DNA from: Hippopus hippopus
Lineage: Eukaryota; Mollusca; Bivalvia; Cardiida; Cardiidae
DNA: 64,000 nt
Reading direction: 5' to 3'
NCBI GenBank assembly: GCA_946811185.2
Contig: OX328108.1
Span: 32,672,493-32,736,492 of the forward strand
Positions 46,401 to 50,036 of the stretch are shown here, piece after piece. The notes beneath the pieces were generated by a model. The model was given only the letters and a program-made list of their open reading frames with translations, ran no database searches and had not been told where the DNA came from. Made by a program: the position numbers and the translations under genes. Position 1 is the first letter of the stretch; every line of letters starts with the position of its first letter.

Positions 46401-48327
46401 GAAAGGGCGAAGTAATATGCTTTACATGTCAGTGATTTCAGTGCTTTGATTCAAAATAATAAAAAGATCAAAGGACACTGAATCGATTAGCTTATCACAG
46501 TTTTGTCTCTTTGAAGTTTGGTCGGTCAAATTACAATAACAAAGACTATATTCATGAACCATTGAAAAGTCGTACCTTACCCATAGAGACCGTTTTTCTG
46601 AATGGCTTAAAAATGTATTTTCTTGCCCATTTAGACAGCTGGAATCGTTAGATATTTGCACTGTTGCTTCTAAACACTCAATGCCAGACCACCTATTGCA
46701 GATGACTATTATTCTTCGTTAAAGACCGATTTCGAACGCATTGTCAAAAATTAGGAAATTGCTCATTTTCCTCGAAAATATGCGATAAAATTAATTAAAT
46801 ACATATTTTCAGTCTGTATCAAAGCTCATATTAAAATGACTGACAGTATCAAGGCTGGTTTGGCTCAGAATATCTCATAATTAAATGGTACACAGTGTAG
46901 ATCCACGATTAGAACGTATATTTTCTGAATATTTGGATAGGTGGAGTGATAAGTGCAACAGTTATTCATGACATTTAGTAATTGCCTATATAAGTTTTTT
47001 GTTAAAGAAAGTAGTGTTTCTTTTCTTAAGTGTATGCTTTTTTTTTTCCAATTCCAAATTCTGATAGCTGGCGCAAGCATCGCTGACATACTTGGAATAC
47101 TGTTGAAAATGACACATACACAAATGGCTTATAATAAGCAGACTCAATAGAAGAATCAAATGTTACTCATTGTGTATGTTTCTGTATATATTCCTTTCTA
47201 AATTTTATTCAGTATGCTGTGTATGCATGTCTATTTTCAGTCAAACTTTCACGCAGTTTGTATCTGTCTTGAATTTTTAATCAAAATTTCACTGTAAATG
47301 TGTCATAATGCTTTAATCAAAATTTTACTGTGTGCACTTGTCTCTATATATAGTTTCTGTGAGCACTTCTCTGTATATATAGTTTATGCATGCATTTAAA
47401 TTTTAGACAAAATTTTACTTAGCCTATATGTGTATTTATTTTTCAATAGCTGTGATACCAATGGCCCTTGCACGGCTGGTGAGCATTGGATTTGGATGCC
47501 TTATCATTGGGGCTGCAAGTTGCTATCTGTTTTGTGTCTGTGTCGCCCAGTATAGAAAGCGGTAAGGCATATATAAGGACTTAAATCTTTACCAAACAAC
47601 AAGATGTTAGACCTGTCTGAATCAAAAGCCTTTATAGACGACAAAATAAATGTAGCTTAAATAATTGGGTTTGTCTTTTAGAGGAGGAATACATTGTTAA
47701 CAAAATGCTGATGACCAAATTTCTTTCTGTCCCACATTATTCTCAAGAGCCTTCTTCCGGGAGAGGTGGGGGTCATAGAAACATTTAGGAAATGGTTAAA
47801 CACAGTTGGGTTTTTTTCCCACTAACAGACCTATCTATCTCTTACATGGTCTCCCTGCCACTGTGCTATTTTCATTATCAACAAATAGAGAGAAAAATGA
47901 AAAGCACCACGTCTCACCCTTTTTTTTTTTTACTTACCCACTAATTTTTCCACTGACTTAACTTTTCCAGGTCAAAAGTAGCATCAACCGATATCTTTCA
48001 TTTCTGCATGTTACCAGAATTGAAGCTTTTTTTTCAGGTCTAATATACGCGTACATGTATTTCAACCCTTAATCTACAAAATAAATTAAACAGACACTCC
48101 AGTCAGTTGTTAAGAAGCCAAATATTGGAATTTCAAAATACATTCTGATGAAAAAGAAAATCCTACTGTATTGGACATTGTAGATTAGACTGGACGTTGA
48201 AATGATTAAATTTGTTAAGATACAATTCTTGAATTATAGAAAGAATCCGGCATAATACATGTATATGTATAATAAAAAATTATAACTGCTCTCTTCCAGG
48301 CAAAGAAAGACAACCGCGACGGAATAA
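6666..48327 (+). CDS. Multi-EGF single-pass transmembrane protein, 3' part of gene
   Basis: Joined coding exons: 6666-6788, 8261-8377, 23028-23150, 23325-23447, 23943-24065, 25960-26082, 27545-27664, 28587-28709, 31456-31578, 32948-33070, 34415-34537, 35339-35461, 37007-37129, 38613-38726, 42116-42229, 43615-43731, 47450-47561 and 48300-48327. All EGF exons are phase 1-1, the donors and acceptors are GT/AG, and the frame stays open to TAA, about 691 residues in all. Thirteen cbEGF domains (DxDEC start, six cysteines, most with the Asx-hydroxylation motif C-x-N-x4-Y/F-x-C-x-C) precede three Notch-type EGFs, a transmembrane helix and a tail of about 14 residues. Expected role: calcium-dependent rod-like surface receptor or adhesion protein. 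The 5' end, including any signal peptide, is missing, and orthology is unknown. Joining all exons into one transcript is inference. Confidence 0.85.
7022..7240 (-). mobile_element. tRNA-SINE family 1, decayed partial copy
   Basis: The minus-strand 3' tail (plus strand: ggtgtttaatgccgtcctta) and body segments such as gagagaggaatgaatcctgt match the intact copies at 30.4 and 60.5 kb. The tRNA-like head is missing or unrecognisable. Confidence 0.65.
7305..7675. repeat. Tandem repeat, 72-79 bp unit, about five copies
   Basis: The segment gaaagcatgtg or gcaagcatgtg recurs at 7329, 7402, 7474, 7553 and 7631, each followed by a gagaaattgctc-type motif and gagccacc. The last copies are the most alike, which suggests recent expansion at that end. 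Open frames across it are a by-product of repetition. Confidence 0.85.
8261..8377 (+). CDS. EGF2 exon
   Basis: A 117-nt phase 1-1 exon after ttgatttcag and before gtaaaag. It starts DDDEC and carries a full hydroxylation motif ([10 protein letters not shown]). It is two codons shorter than its neighbours because the C5-C6 loop is short (FEIDEESC). A 14.65-kb intron follows. Confidence 0.9.
8674..8840. mobile_element. Short MITE related to the 4946-5975 element
   Basis: It shares the ends ataatcttctttctatcg / cgatagaaagaagaatatt and the central hairpin with agcccgagcggtttattc and gcctcataactcacaac. At about 170 bp it is a deletion form or solo version of the 1-kb element at 4946. Similarity continues past the right TIR to about 8935 in both copies. 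Confidence 0.75.
9106..9307 (+). CDS. Possible extra exon, Ser/Asn-rich extracellular segment
   Basis: A strong pyrimidine tract ends in caaag (acceptor) and the frame runs open to AAAAAG|gtaaat (donor). The peptide of about 66 residues is rich in Ser, Thr and Asn, has no cysteine and carries four N-glycosylation sequons (NVS, NAT, NIS, NSS). This suits an extracellular linker. Against it: the inferred phases (2 in, 0 out) do not match the phase-1 chain of EGF exons, so it would need another unseen exon or belongs to no transcript. Family not recognised. Confidence 0.3.
10347..10787 (+). pseudogene. Decayed coding fragment, unrecognised family
   Basis: From an acceptor-like cccgtacag, one frame reads protein-like sequence ([20 protein letters not shown] near the start, [18 protein letters not shown] later) interrupted by TGA at 10457-10459 and ended by TAA at 10613-10615. 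The frame then shifts to another protein-like stretch ([20 protein letters not shown], then [20 protein letters not shown]) ending in TAA at 10785-10787. One nonsense codon plus one frameshift suggest a dead gene or retrocopy. Composition is less AT-rich than the flanks. No family was recognised. Confidence 0.4.
10990..11105. repeat. Degenerate (GAAAC)n pentanucleotide array
   Basis: Runs of gaaac, gcaac and ggaac follow ccctataaagtaagaaacgg. The reverse complement of the same array, with similar flank, occurs at about 15256-15365 and 15985-16115, so the array travels with an interspersed repeat. Confidence 0.85.
11467..11789 (-). mobile_element. tRNA-SINE family 1, near full length
   Basis: On the minus strand a tRNA-like head (cgagcctcggtagctcagtc) leads to a body containing the caggattcattcctcttt motif and a tail aaacggcgtttaataccata ending in caatcaatca. 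It is flanked by ttgataat on both sides, a probable target-site duplication. Confidence 0.85.
12963..13206. repeat. MITE family B copy (GGGGGCTTAATGCATCT termini)
   Basis: Inverted ends (caaaagggggcttaac / ttaagcccccttttacag) flank a second inner palindrome around tcaggtcagcctgcg / gctgacctgggtcgatac. The same structure is complete at 33956-34210 and 44632-44890 and partial elsewhere. Non-coding MITE. Confidence 0.8.
13562..13818. repeat. MITE family C copy, double palindrome
   Basis: Ends tgcaacacgcgaaaaggggc and gccccttttcgcgtgttgca are perfect inverse matches. Each arm of about 100 bp contains its own small palindrome (gcctgcgcagtccgcacaggc). Further copies lie at 31003-31188 and 36579-36770. 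Confidence 0.85.
14101..14172 (-). tRNA. tRNA-His(GTG)-like gene, possibly a pseudogene
   Basis: The minus strand gives a 72-nt cloverleaf: acceptor GCCGTGA paired with TCACGGC, a D arm GTAT/GTAC, an anticodon stem with one G:U pair, loop TTGTGGC with anticodon GTG, and T loop TTCGAAT. The discriminator is A. In the T stem, the pair next to the loop is A:C instead of the near-universal G:C, which weakens the case for a working gene. A T-run follows about 40 nt downstream on the minus strand. It could also be the head of a tRNA-His-derived SINE. Confidence 0.55.
14230..14352. repeat. Partial MITE family A fused to a SINE tail fragment
   Basis: The left end aaccctttgctacacaatcc and the palindromic core (agaaaatgctggtcaccagc) match family A. 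It stops abruptly at 14352, where a family 1 SINE tail fragment (gtttaacgcccttttcaaca) begins. Confidence 0.7.
14399..14650 (+). mobile_element. tRNA-SINE family 2
   Basis: The tRNA-like head has an A box (tggtagctcagtggttagcg) and B box (gcgggttcgatacccg). The body (gtgagaaaagatgtcagcgg) and 3' end (aaaaaggcgttaaactctaa) differ from family 1. A second copy lies inverted at 32307-32571. Confidence 0.85.
14671..16130. repeat. Tandem segmental duplication, 740-bp period
   Basis: The segment gcattgcacctatctgtatt starts at 14671 and again at 15411. Each copy has a 5'-truncated minus-strand family 1 SINE (14671-14913 and 15411-15654), a shared unique tract (gcaacttcaaaagccacagg) and a terminal (CGTTT)n array. 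The copies differ by scattered substitutions, so the duplication is not very recent. Confidence 0.85.
16387..17920 (-). mobile_element. Tc1/mariner-like DNA transposon, inactive
   Basis: An element of about 1.5 kb holds a Tc1-type transposase frame between inverted ends. The shared TIR core ctgtgtttaagtgca lies at 16406-16420 on the left and is mirrored at about 17874-17888 on the right. Beyond it the right end extends through ttttttggttcagtatata; the left end seems to have lost about 11 bp. Both outer edges lie in TATATA runs, consistent with TA target sites. Confidence 0.85.
16581..17606 (-). pseudogene. Tc1-like transposase, DD35E, with internal stop
   Basis: The start is [12 protein letters not shown] at 17604-17606, chosen over an upstream Met because Tc1 proteins begin this way. 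The product would be 341 residues, usual for the family. It has an N-terminal helix-turn-helix region, the GRPR linker motif near residue 56, and catalytic Asp151 (LFSDES), Asp242 (FQHDNA) and Glu278 (DLNPIEHLW). Thirty-five residues separate Asp242 and Glu278, so it is DD35E rather than the common DD34E. A single TAA at 16962-16964 (codon 215) breaks the frame before the second Asp. The rest is open, so inactivation looks fairly recent. Confidence 0.9.
18300..18450. repeat. Partial MITE family B copy, inverted
   Basis: Contains gtgaaaagggggcttaatgc and the inner palindrome gtcagcctgcgcagtccgcg/caggctgacctggg, then reads into the interior of the family. The second half is missing. Confidence 0.75.
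18612..19054. repeat. Interspersed repeat D, copy 1
   Basis: About 443 bp, closely similar to 25358-25816 and in the same orientation. It contains several TGACGTA motifs and one perfect TGACGTCA at 18667. It ends in a hairpin-like ttcatggagcaatgaaaaa and gaattaatattgaattattc. No coding frame. Confidence 0.8.
19630..21690. repeat. 51-bp minisatellite, about 40 diverged copies
   Basis: The unit begins ctagactctgatacaagtat, then cgcactctactcttacttag and about 11 more bases. Successive copies at 19801, 19852 and 19903 are exactly 51 bp apart. Copies near 21360-21480 are about 46 bp. Because 51 is 17 codons, short open frames with a 17-residue period appear on both strands. They are broken repeatedly and are not taken as genes. 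Confidence 0.95.
23028..23150 (+). CDS. EGF3 exon
   Basis: A 123-nt phase 1-1 exon after ccctttaag with a consensus donor gtaagt. Starts DFNEC and has a full hydroxylation motif ([10 protein letters not shown]). The next exon is only 174 bp away, the shortest intron of the gene. Confidence 0.9.
23325..23447 (+). CDS. EGF4 exon
   Basis: A 123-nt phase 1-1 exon after ttttctaag, donor gtaata. Starts DVDEC, has the six canonical cysteines and hydroxylation motif [10 protein letters not shown], and ends NYLCRG. Confidence 0.92.
23943..24065 (+). CDS. EGF5 exon
   Basis: A 123-nt phase 1-1 exon after ttccag, donor gtacat. Starts DIDEC and carries [10 protein letters not shown]. An N-glycosylation sequon (NHT) lies immediately before the sixth cysteine, a feature shared with EGF9-12. 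Confidence 0.92.
24175..24918. mobile_element. TIR element with tandemly doubled left end
   Basis: The 18-mer tgtccggtaatcttgcgc at 24175-24192 is perfectly mirrored at 24901-24918. A second direct copy of the core follows the left end at 24193-24210, and a third inverted copy with one change lies near 24715-24733. The interior (about 745 bp) has no convincing ORF. Non-autonomous DNA transposon. Confidence 0.7.
25358..25816. repeat. Interspersed repeat D, copy 2
   Basis: Matches 18612-19054 over its length, including TGACGTCA at 25411, and has longer T and A runs near 25710-25760. An inverted fragment (ttcatggaggtatgaaa) lies just outside it at about 25282, as also occurs beside copy 1. Confidence 0.8.
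25960..26082 (+). CDS. EGF6 exon
   Basis: A 123-nt phase 1-1 exon after tacttccag. Starts DIDEC, hydroxylation motif [10 protein letters not shown], with sequon NYS. The donor gtggct is weak, and reading through it meets an in-frame TAA after two codons. Inefficient splicing here could give a truncated secreted form; that is inference. Confidence 0.88.
26090..26780. repeat. Decayed tandem repeat, unit about 55-60 bp
   Basis: Variants of ttggtttgataactgaaaga and agcattcatttaaacttagc recur many times with irregular spacing. The array is old and diverged. No gene is seen within it. Confidence 0.6.
26986..27225. repeat. MITE family B copy, diverged
   Basis: Interior motifs (catctccgtgatgcatcata, tgacaagcagaaaatttaca) and the inner palindrome are recognisable. 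Both ends are degraded. Confidence 0.7.
27545..27664 (+). CDS. EGF7 exon
   Basis: A 120-nt phase 1-1 exon after caacag with a consensus donor gtaagt. Starts DIDEC, motif [10 protein letters not shown] with sequon NFS. One codon shorter than most in the C5-C6 loop. Confidence 0.92.
27700..27880. repeat. MITE family E copy
   Basis: The core palindrome is gatcagactgcacagaacg/cgtgcagtctgatc with flanking tgtagatcaag / tttgatctacactgtccg. Other copies: 28838-28935, 29050-29245, 33780-33925, 36185-36390, 46205-46395 and 50455-50620. Non-coding. Confidence 0.8.
28056..28185 (+). mobile_element. tRNA-SINE family 1, partial
   Basis: B-box region gtcactggttcgattcaaag and the following ccgaggattgatcatagtcg match the family, but the 3' half is absent. 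A second tRNA-like block with gagttcggtccacacc lies at about 28367-28440 and may be another SINE remnant. Confidence 0.6.
28587..28709 (+). CDS. EGF8 exon
   Basis: A 123-nt phase 1-1 exon after tttttttcag, donor gtaaga. Starts DNDEC, motif [10 protein letters not shown], ends STCNG. All residues expected for a calcium-binding EGF are present. Confidence 0.92.
28838..29245. repeat. Two MITE family E copies
   Basis: Copies at about 28838-28935 (inverted) and 29050-29245 share gatcagactgcac / gtgcagtctgatc and the flank ctgtccgataaggagatgtt. Between them is unremarkable AT-rich intron. Confidence 0.75.
29305..29650. repeat. MITE family F copy
   Basis: A long imperfect palindrome whose ends resemble ttaaaggcccagtaaaggcc. 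It contains gtcgctgaaagcgaaattaa, taaaacctgccaggtagctg-type sequence and a mirrored atacattttaaatggtat-type arm. Better preserved at 33282-33657 and 35527-35907. Confidence 0.7.
29686..30323. mobile_element. CpG-rich TIR element, 638 bp
   Basis: Perfect 20-bp inverted ends: ctctctcactattgcgtatc at 29686-29705, mirrored at 30304-30323. The interior is packed with CpG words (tacgcc, acgtagc, aacgccgc), unlike the AT-rich, CpG-poor surroundings. Overlapping open frames on both strands reflect the composition. Non-autonomous DNA transposon. Confidence 0.8.
30414..30769 (-). mobile_element. tRNA-SINE family 1, full length with 14-bp TSD
   Basis: The element spans 30428-30755 and is flanked by perfect direct repeats aacattctttatgt (30414-30427 and 30756-30769). 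On the minus strand: a tRNA-like head with cggtagctcagtcggtagcg-type A box and B box ggttcgatccc, a body with gacaggattcattcctctcc, and the tail aaacggcgttaaacaccata. The intact duplication indicates a relatively young insertion. Confidence 0.95.
30768..31188. repeat. Chimera of MITE families B and C
   Basis: 30768-31000 is an inverted family B copy ending at cccccttttgcca. At 31003 it changes abruptly into the second half of family C (cgcaggctaatccgagacgg), which runs to the family C end near 31188. The left arm of family C is missing. Confidence 0.7.
31456..31578 (+). CDS. EGF9 exon with a seventh cysteine
   Basis: A 123-nt phase 1-1 exon after tattttccag, donor gtttgt. Starts DVDEC, motif [10 protein letters not shown], sequon NRT before C6. 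The usual C-x-x-G-Y/F after C5 is replaced by CRQDC, giving seven cysteines and loss of the conserved Gly-aromatic pair. The extra cysteine could make an inter-domain or intermolecular disulfide, or mark a relaxed domain. Confidence 0.9.
31674..32023 (+). mobile_element. tRNA-SINE family 1, full length with TSD
   Basis: The element is about 31688-32009 with head gccccggtagctcagtcggt, B box gggctcgatcccc, and tail aaacggcgttaaacaccaaa followed by (caat)n. Flanking repeats atttattgtgctcg (31674-31687) and atttattgtcctcg (32010-32023) differ at one base. Confidence 0.92.
32058..32286. repeat. MITE family A copy
   Basis: Ends agccctttaccaaacgacg and attgtgtgctaaagagttac, with a core palindrome aggagaaaatgctggttacc/agcattttctcc. 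It lies 35 bp after the SINE target-site duplication. Confidence 0.8.
32307..32571 (-). mobile_element. tRNA-SINE family 2 with probable TSD
   Basis: Minus-strand head gcccggccgggtagctcagt, A-box tggttagcgtatctgactca and B box gggttcgattcccgg. The 3' end is T-rich on the plus strand. Flanks agaaaattttagg (before) and agaaaatttttagg (after) are a likely target-site duplication. Confidence 0.88.
32606..32885 (+). mobile_element. tRNA-SINE family 1, diverged
   Basis: Head agccccgttagtgcagtcgg, B box ctggttcgaatcc, body gacaggactcattccgctct and a broken 3' end (accgaaataatgttta). The (caat)n tail is lost. Confidence 0.85.
32948..33070 (+). CDS. EGF10 exon
   Basis: A 123-nt phase 1-1 exon after tattgcag, donor gtacgg. 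Starts DLNEC. The hydroxylation motif reads [10 protein letters not shown], with AP in place of the usual Gly-Ser turn but Tyr kept. Sequon NHT precedes C6. Confidence 0.92.
33282..33657. repeat. MITE family F copy, best preserved
   Basis: Ends ttaaaggcccagtaaaggcc and ggctttattgtcactttaag are inverse. Interior arms cataccatttaaaagtatga and tacttttaaatggaatcata mirror each other, making a palindrome of about 375 bp. Confidence 0.8.
33780..33925. repeat. MITE family E copy, inverted
   Basis: Core gatcagactgcacattttat/gcagtctgatcctgatctac, preceded by the inverse of the family flank (aaacccaaatattgcggttt). Confidence 0.75.
33956..34210. repeat. MITE family B copy, complete
   Basis: Ends agccatgctctggcaaaagg and aagcccccttttcacagagc; inner palindrome cccaggtcagcctgcgcg/cgcaggctgacctggg. 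This is the clearest full copy in the window. Confidence 0.85.
34415..34537 (+). CDS. EGF11 exon
   Basis: A 123-nt phase 1-1 exon after ctattgcag with consensus donor gtaagt. Starts DIDEC, motif [10 protein letters not shown], ends DDNFTCIG with a sequon before C6. It closely resembles EGF12 (shared GGYNCSC and LADDN), suggesting exon duplication. Confidence 0.93.
35339..35461 (+). CDS. EGF12 exon
   Basis: A 123-nt phase 1-1 exon after acgtttcag, donor gtaaga. Starts DIDEC, motif [10 protein letters not shown], ends DDNVTCVG. Sister of EGF11. Confidence 0.93.
35527..35907. repeat. MITE family F copy
   Basis: Begins attaaagtaacaataaagcc and ends aggcctactgggcctttaaa. It has the same internal arms as 33282-33657 (cataccatttaaaagtatg / catacttttaaatggtatga). 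Confidence 0.8.
36185..36390. repeat. MITE family E copy
   Basis: Contains gatcagacagcacagaacgt / gtgcagtctgatctttgatc and the flank actgtccgctaaggagatat. Confidence 0.78.
36579..36770. repeat. MITE family C copy, partial
   Basis: The right arm is complete (gatccgaaacgacactttac to gccccttttcgcatgttgca). The left arm starts inside the element, joined to a family B fragment (about 36528-36590). Confidence 0.75.
37007..37129 (+). CDS. EGF13 exon
   Basis: A 123-nt phase 1-1 exon after atttatag, donor gtaggc. Starts DTNEC, with NNGEC replacing NNGGC. The aromatic of the hydroxylation motif is His ([10 protein letters not shown]). Still six cysteines. Last of the long cbEGF type. Confidence 0.9.
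37329..37419. repeat. (GT)n microsatellite
   Basis: About 90 bp of GT dinucleotides interrupted once by a short AT run near 37380. Immediately right is a truncated family B MITE start (37424-37500). Length is likely polymorphic. Confidence 0.97.
37424..37500. repeat. Truncated MITE family B left end
   Basis: Matches agccatgctctg...gggggcttaatgcatctccg and stops in an AT run after catcacataattata. Confidence 0.7.
37850..37914. repeat. Small hairpin element
   Basis: Arms gtcctttgattttgaa and aaaatcaaaggac flank an A-run, with agtgatttc / gaagtcac outside. A related hairpin is at 46430-46483. Possibly a short MITE. Confidence 0.55.
38613..38726 (+). CDS. EGF14 exon, Notch-type
   Basis: A 114-nt phase 1-1 exon after gaattgcag, donor gtatgt. 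Starts EIDEC, then QPCQNGG, hydroxylation motif [10 protein letters not shown], and the shorter Notch-like end GFTGKFCET. The change from 41-codon cbEGFs to 38-codon EGFs occurs here. Confidence 0.93.
38727..42115 (+). other. Intron between EGF14 and EGF15
   Basis: 38,800-40,400 shows nothing recognisable beyond AT-rich sequence. The right half is filled by a minisatellite-bearing element (40418-42012) that ends about 100 bp before the EGF15 acceptor. Confidence 0.7.
40418..42012 (-). mobile_element. Minisatellite-bearing element, possibly Helitron-like
   Basis: One end is agctcacctaagcacgaagt with a hairpin (agcacgaagtgct). The other is caggtgagcgcttcagggcc followed by aattggccctcttgtt. Between them are about ten diverged tandem units of 140-150 bp (gaggccacattttcagtctg, atactcatgaaacttggtca). 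The same ends and units occur inverted at 53222-54312 and 63090-63480. It has no protein coding. Class assignment is inference from conserved ends, terminal hairpin and central arrays. Confidence 0.7.
42116..42229 (+). CDS. EGF15 exon, Notch-type
   Basis: A 114-nt phase 1-1 exon after attattcag with consensus donor gtaagt. Starts KIDDC, then [17 protein letters not shown], and GFTGTLCET. Very like EGF14 (shared LSFNC and GFTG), so probably an exon duplicate. Confidence 0.93.
42497..42690. repeat. (ATT)n / (ATC)n trinucleotide microsatellite
   Basis: Almost 200 bp of att, agt and atc triplets. It yields low-complexity open frames on the minus strand which are not genes. Confidence 0.95.
43615..43731 (+). 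CDS. EGF16 exon, Notch-type, atypical end
   Basis: A 117-nt phase 1-1 exon after tatcacag with consensus donor gtaagt. Starts NIDDC, then NPCQNDG and [10 protein letters not shown]. The C5-C6 loop ([10 protein letters not shown]) is one residue longer than in EGF14-15 and lacks the first Gly. Last EGF before the membrane. Confidence 0.92.
44232..44687 (-). other. Unassigned 151-codon open frame in an intron
   Basis: A minus-strand frame starts at 44687 and stops at 44232. The first 20 or so codons overlap a family B MITE, so that start is not credible. The later part ([20 protein letters not shown] onward) has balanced composition and is longer than chance frames nearby, but no motif or family was recognised. 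It may be a retrocopy fragment or chance. Confidence 0.2.
44632..44890. repeat. MITE family B copy, complete
   Basis: Ends cgctctgacaaaaaggggtt and aacccc-type cttttcacagagcatggct, with inner palindrome agctcagcctgcgcgaactg/cgcagcctgacc. Confidence 0.82.
44891..47449 (+). other. Intronic stretch before the transmembrane exon
   Basis: No exon is recognised. It holds a family E MITE at 46205-46395 (gatcaaagattagactgcac/gtgctgtcagatc) and a small hairpin at 46430-46483. A tRNA-like B-box fragment (ggtttcaattcccgcc) lies near 45360-45376. The remainder is AT-rich and featureless. Confidence 0.6.
47450..47561 (+). CDS. Transmembrane exon
   Basis: A 112-nt exon after ttttcaatag, donor gtaagg, entering in phase 1 as the EGF exons require. 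It encodes a membrane-spanning helix (core [20 protein letters not shown]) followed by the basic stop-transfer AQYRKR. Orientation is type I: EGFs outside, tail inside. Cysteines at the cytosolic edge (CVC) are possible palmitoylation sites (inference). Confidence 0.88.
47580..47803. repeat. MITE family A copy
   Basis: Starts cttaaatctttaccaaacaa and ends near aggaaatggttaaac, with a weakened central palindrome. It lies within the last intron, which ends at 48299. Confidence 0.65.
48300..48327 (+). CDS. Terminal coding exon, short cytoplasmic tail
   Basis: After ctcttccag, the single base completing Arg is followed by QRKTTATE and TAA (48325-48327). The cytoplasmic tail is therefore only about 14 residues, basic, and lacks any recognisable signalling motif. 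The 3' UTR end is unknown. Confidence 0.8.
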
Positions 48328-48328
48328 A
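48323..48328 (+). terminator. AATAAA overlapping the stop codon
   Basis: The hexamer AATAAA at 48323-48328 contains the TAA stop. If used, the 3' UTR would be only some 10-30 nt. The next plus-strand AATAAA noticed is near 49436, inside a hairpin. Use of either is unproven. Confidence 0.3.
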
Positions 48329-49288
48329 ATATCCAACAAGATGATGACATTTTAGGAACAGACTAATGCTGTGGTCCATTCTAGTTAGCATTATTACGCG
48401 TTAGATGGCAGCAGTTTAACTTATTTCTATGCTTGCTATTTCCAGACATACAAGTCAACTGTACAAGATGAATACTGGTATGTCTCAGGATAGTCAAATA
48501 TTATTCCATGAATTTGGGAAAACTGTAGGATAGAAGTTGCTTGTAAACTACATTAAATGAGTGATTATATACAGGACAGGTATTGACTGTGGGACTTGGC
48601 AATGAGAAACGATCTACTGTAGAATTTTGGATGATTTTCAACATTTGCTCTGCTTTATATTGGAAAATTATCCAGTGTTTGTTTGCTCCTTATTGCGATA
48701 ATTTGCAACATTTGGTTAGCTTTGTAAAGATGTTCCATTCTTTGTTTTTAGTTTGTATAGCATAATTTCAAATATTTGCATTGCTTTTTATTGGAATCAA
48801 GTCCAATATCTGCGTTGCTTTGCAATACTGTTCCAACAAATGTTTGCATTGAACTAAAATTCCAATATTCATTATTTTTAGTATTGCAATGAATTCAAGT
48901 ATTTTCTTCACGATGTATTGGAAGAAATTCCAATAATATTCTGCTTTTTATTGGAAAAAAATTCCAAGATTTGCTCTTCTGTATATTCAAACAGTTCAAC
49001 ATTTACTTTGCTTTGTATTAGTATAATTTCCAAATTTTGTCTTGCTCACCACAATAATGCTGTATAATGCATGAGTTGTAAATAGTTGAATATTTTGTTC
49101 ATATTGTAATTTTACATGGCTTCCCCTTGTATGGTCTGTATTGACCTTATTTCACTTTTTGGTATATTACATTGTACCAACTTTTTGGGTTGACAGCAGA
49201 CCACCATTGACTTTTTAAAACATCCAGTCAGGCGTAAAAGTTGCTCGTAGTGGGCTTTTTCTATCTGTTACAATGTCTCTAAAATAGG

Positions 49289-50036
49289 TGCCATGCTCTG
49301 GCAAAAGGGGATATAGATGATATTTGTTTTTTACGGTGAAAGATTGAAATTTATTTCATCGAGTGAACATCATCGGTAATATTTTCATGAGTGGCAGCCA
49401 CAAGTGAAAATATTACCGATGATGTTCACGAGATGAATAAATTTCGATCTTTCACCGAAAAAAACAAATATTCTTTTTATTTCATGCTTTTAACCCTTTC
49501 TGGGGGAAACTTAATCAAAATCCAGTACAGTTCTTTTCGGTTATTCCCCGTGGCGTACCCCCTCCGCATAGCAACGCATTACAATATAACGTCAAGCTCG
49601 AGAAATGTAAGGTAAATTACATCATATTTCCATCTTGTTGTGAGGCATGCGCATTTTACCTAGGTAACTAGTGCGCGGGAACAACTGTTTCCGCCTTCAA
49701 TTGAAGAGTTAGAATATAAAAATCGGTATTTTCACTGGCCGTAACCATGAAGTATCGAAAAATATTTCACCGATATTTTTCGATAACCTACCGGAAAGAA
49801 TGAAATAATAATGCATCTCCGTGATGCATGATACCATGCAAGTCATGGCATATTTATGAACCCATAAAATACACTTTGTCTTTGAATCGGCTGAAAAAAG
49901 AAGATTGATCCTTGGACATACATGAAATTAACAAGTATCAAAAAGTTTTAGTCCATGTCAGCCTGCCTGGACTGTACATTCCGATATGGGTCAATACTTT
50001 TTGCAGATCCATTAAGCCCTCTTTTCAGAAACCAAG
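49289..50036. repeat. MITE family B copy split by a hairpin element
   Basis: Left part ccatgctctggcaaaagggg (to about 49310) and right part aatgcatctccgtgatgcat (from about 49808) join into a normal family B element if the intervening 490 bp or so is removed. The insert holds the large hairpin at 49320-49472. Confidence 0.75.
49320..49472. repeat. Large near-perfect hairpin, arms about 67 bp
   Basis: Left arm tatttgttttttacggtgaa through atcggtaatattttca; right arm tgaaaatattaccgat through caccgaaaaaaacaaatatt. The loop is about 18 nt (gagtggcagccacaa). Only a few mismatches occur. A second, smaller palindrome (tatcgaaaaatatttcaccg/atatttttcgata) lies near 49766-49800. Confidence 0.9.
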
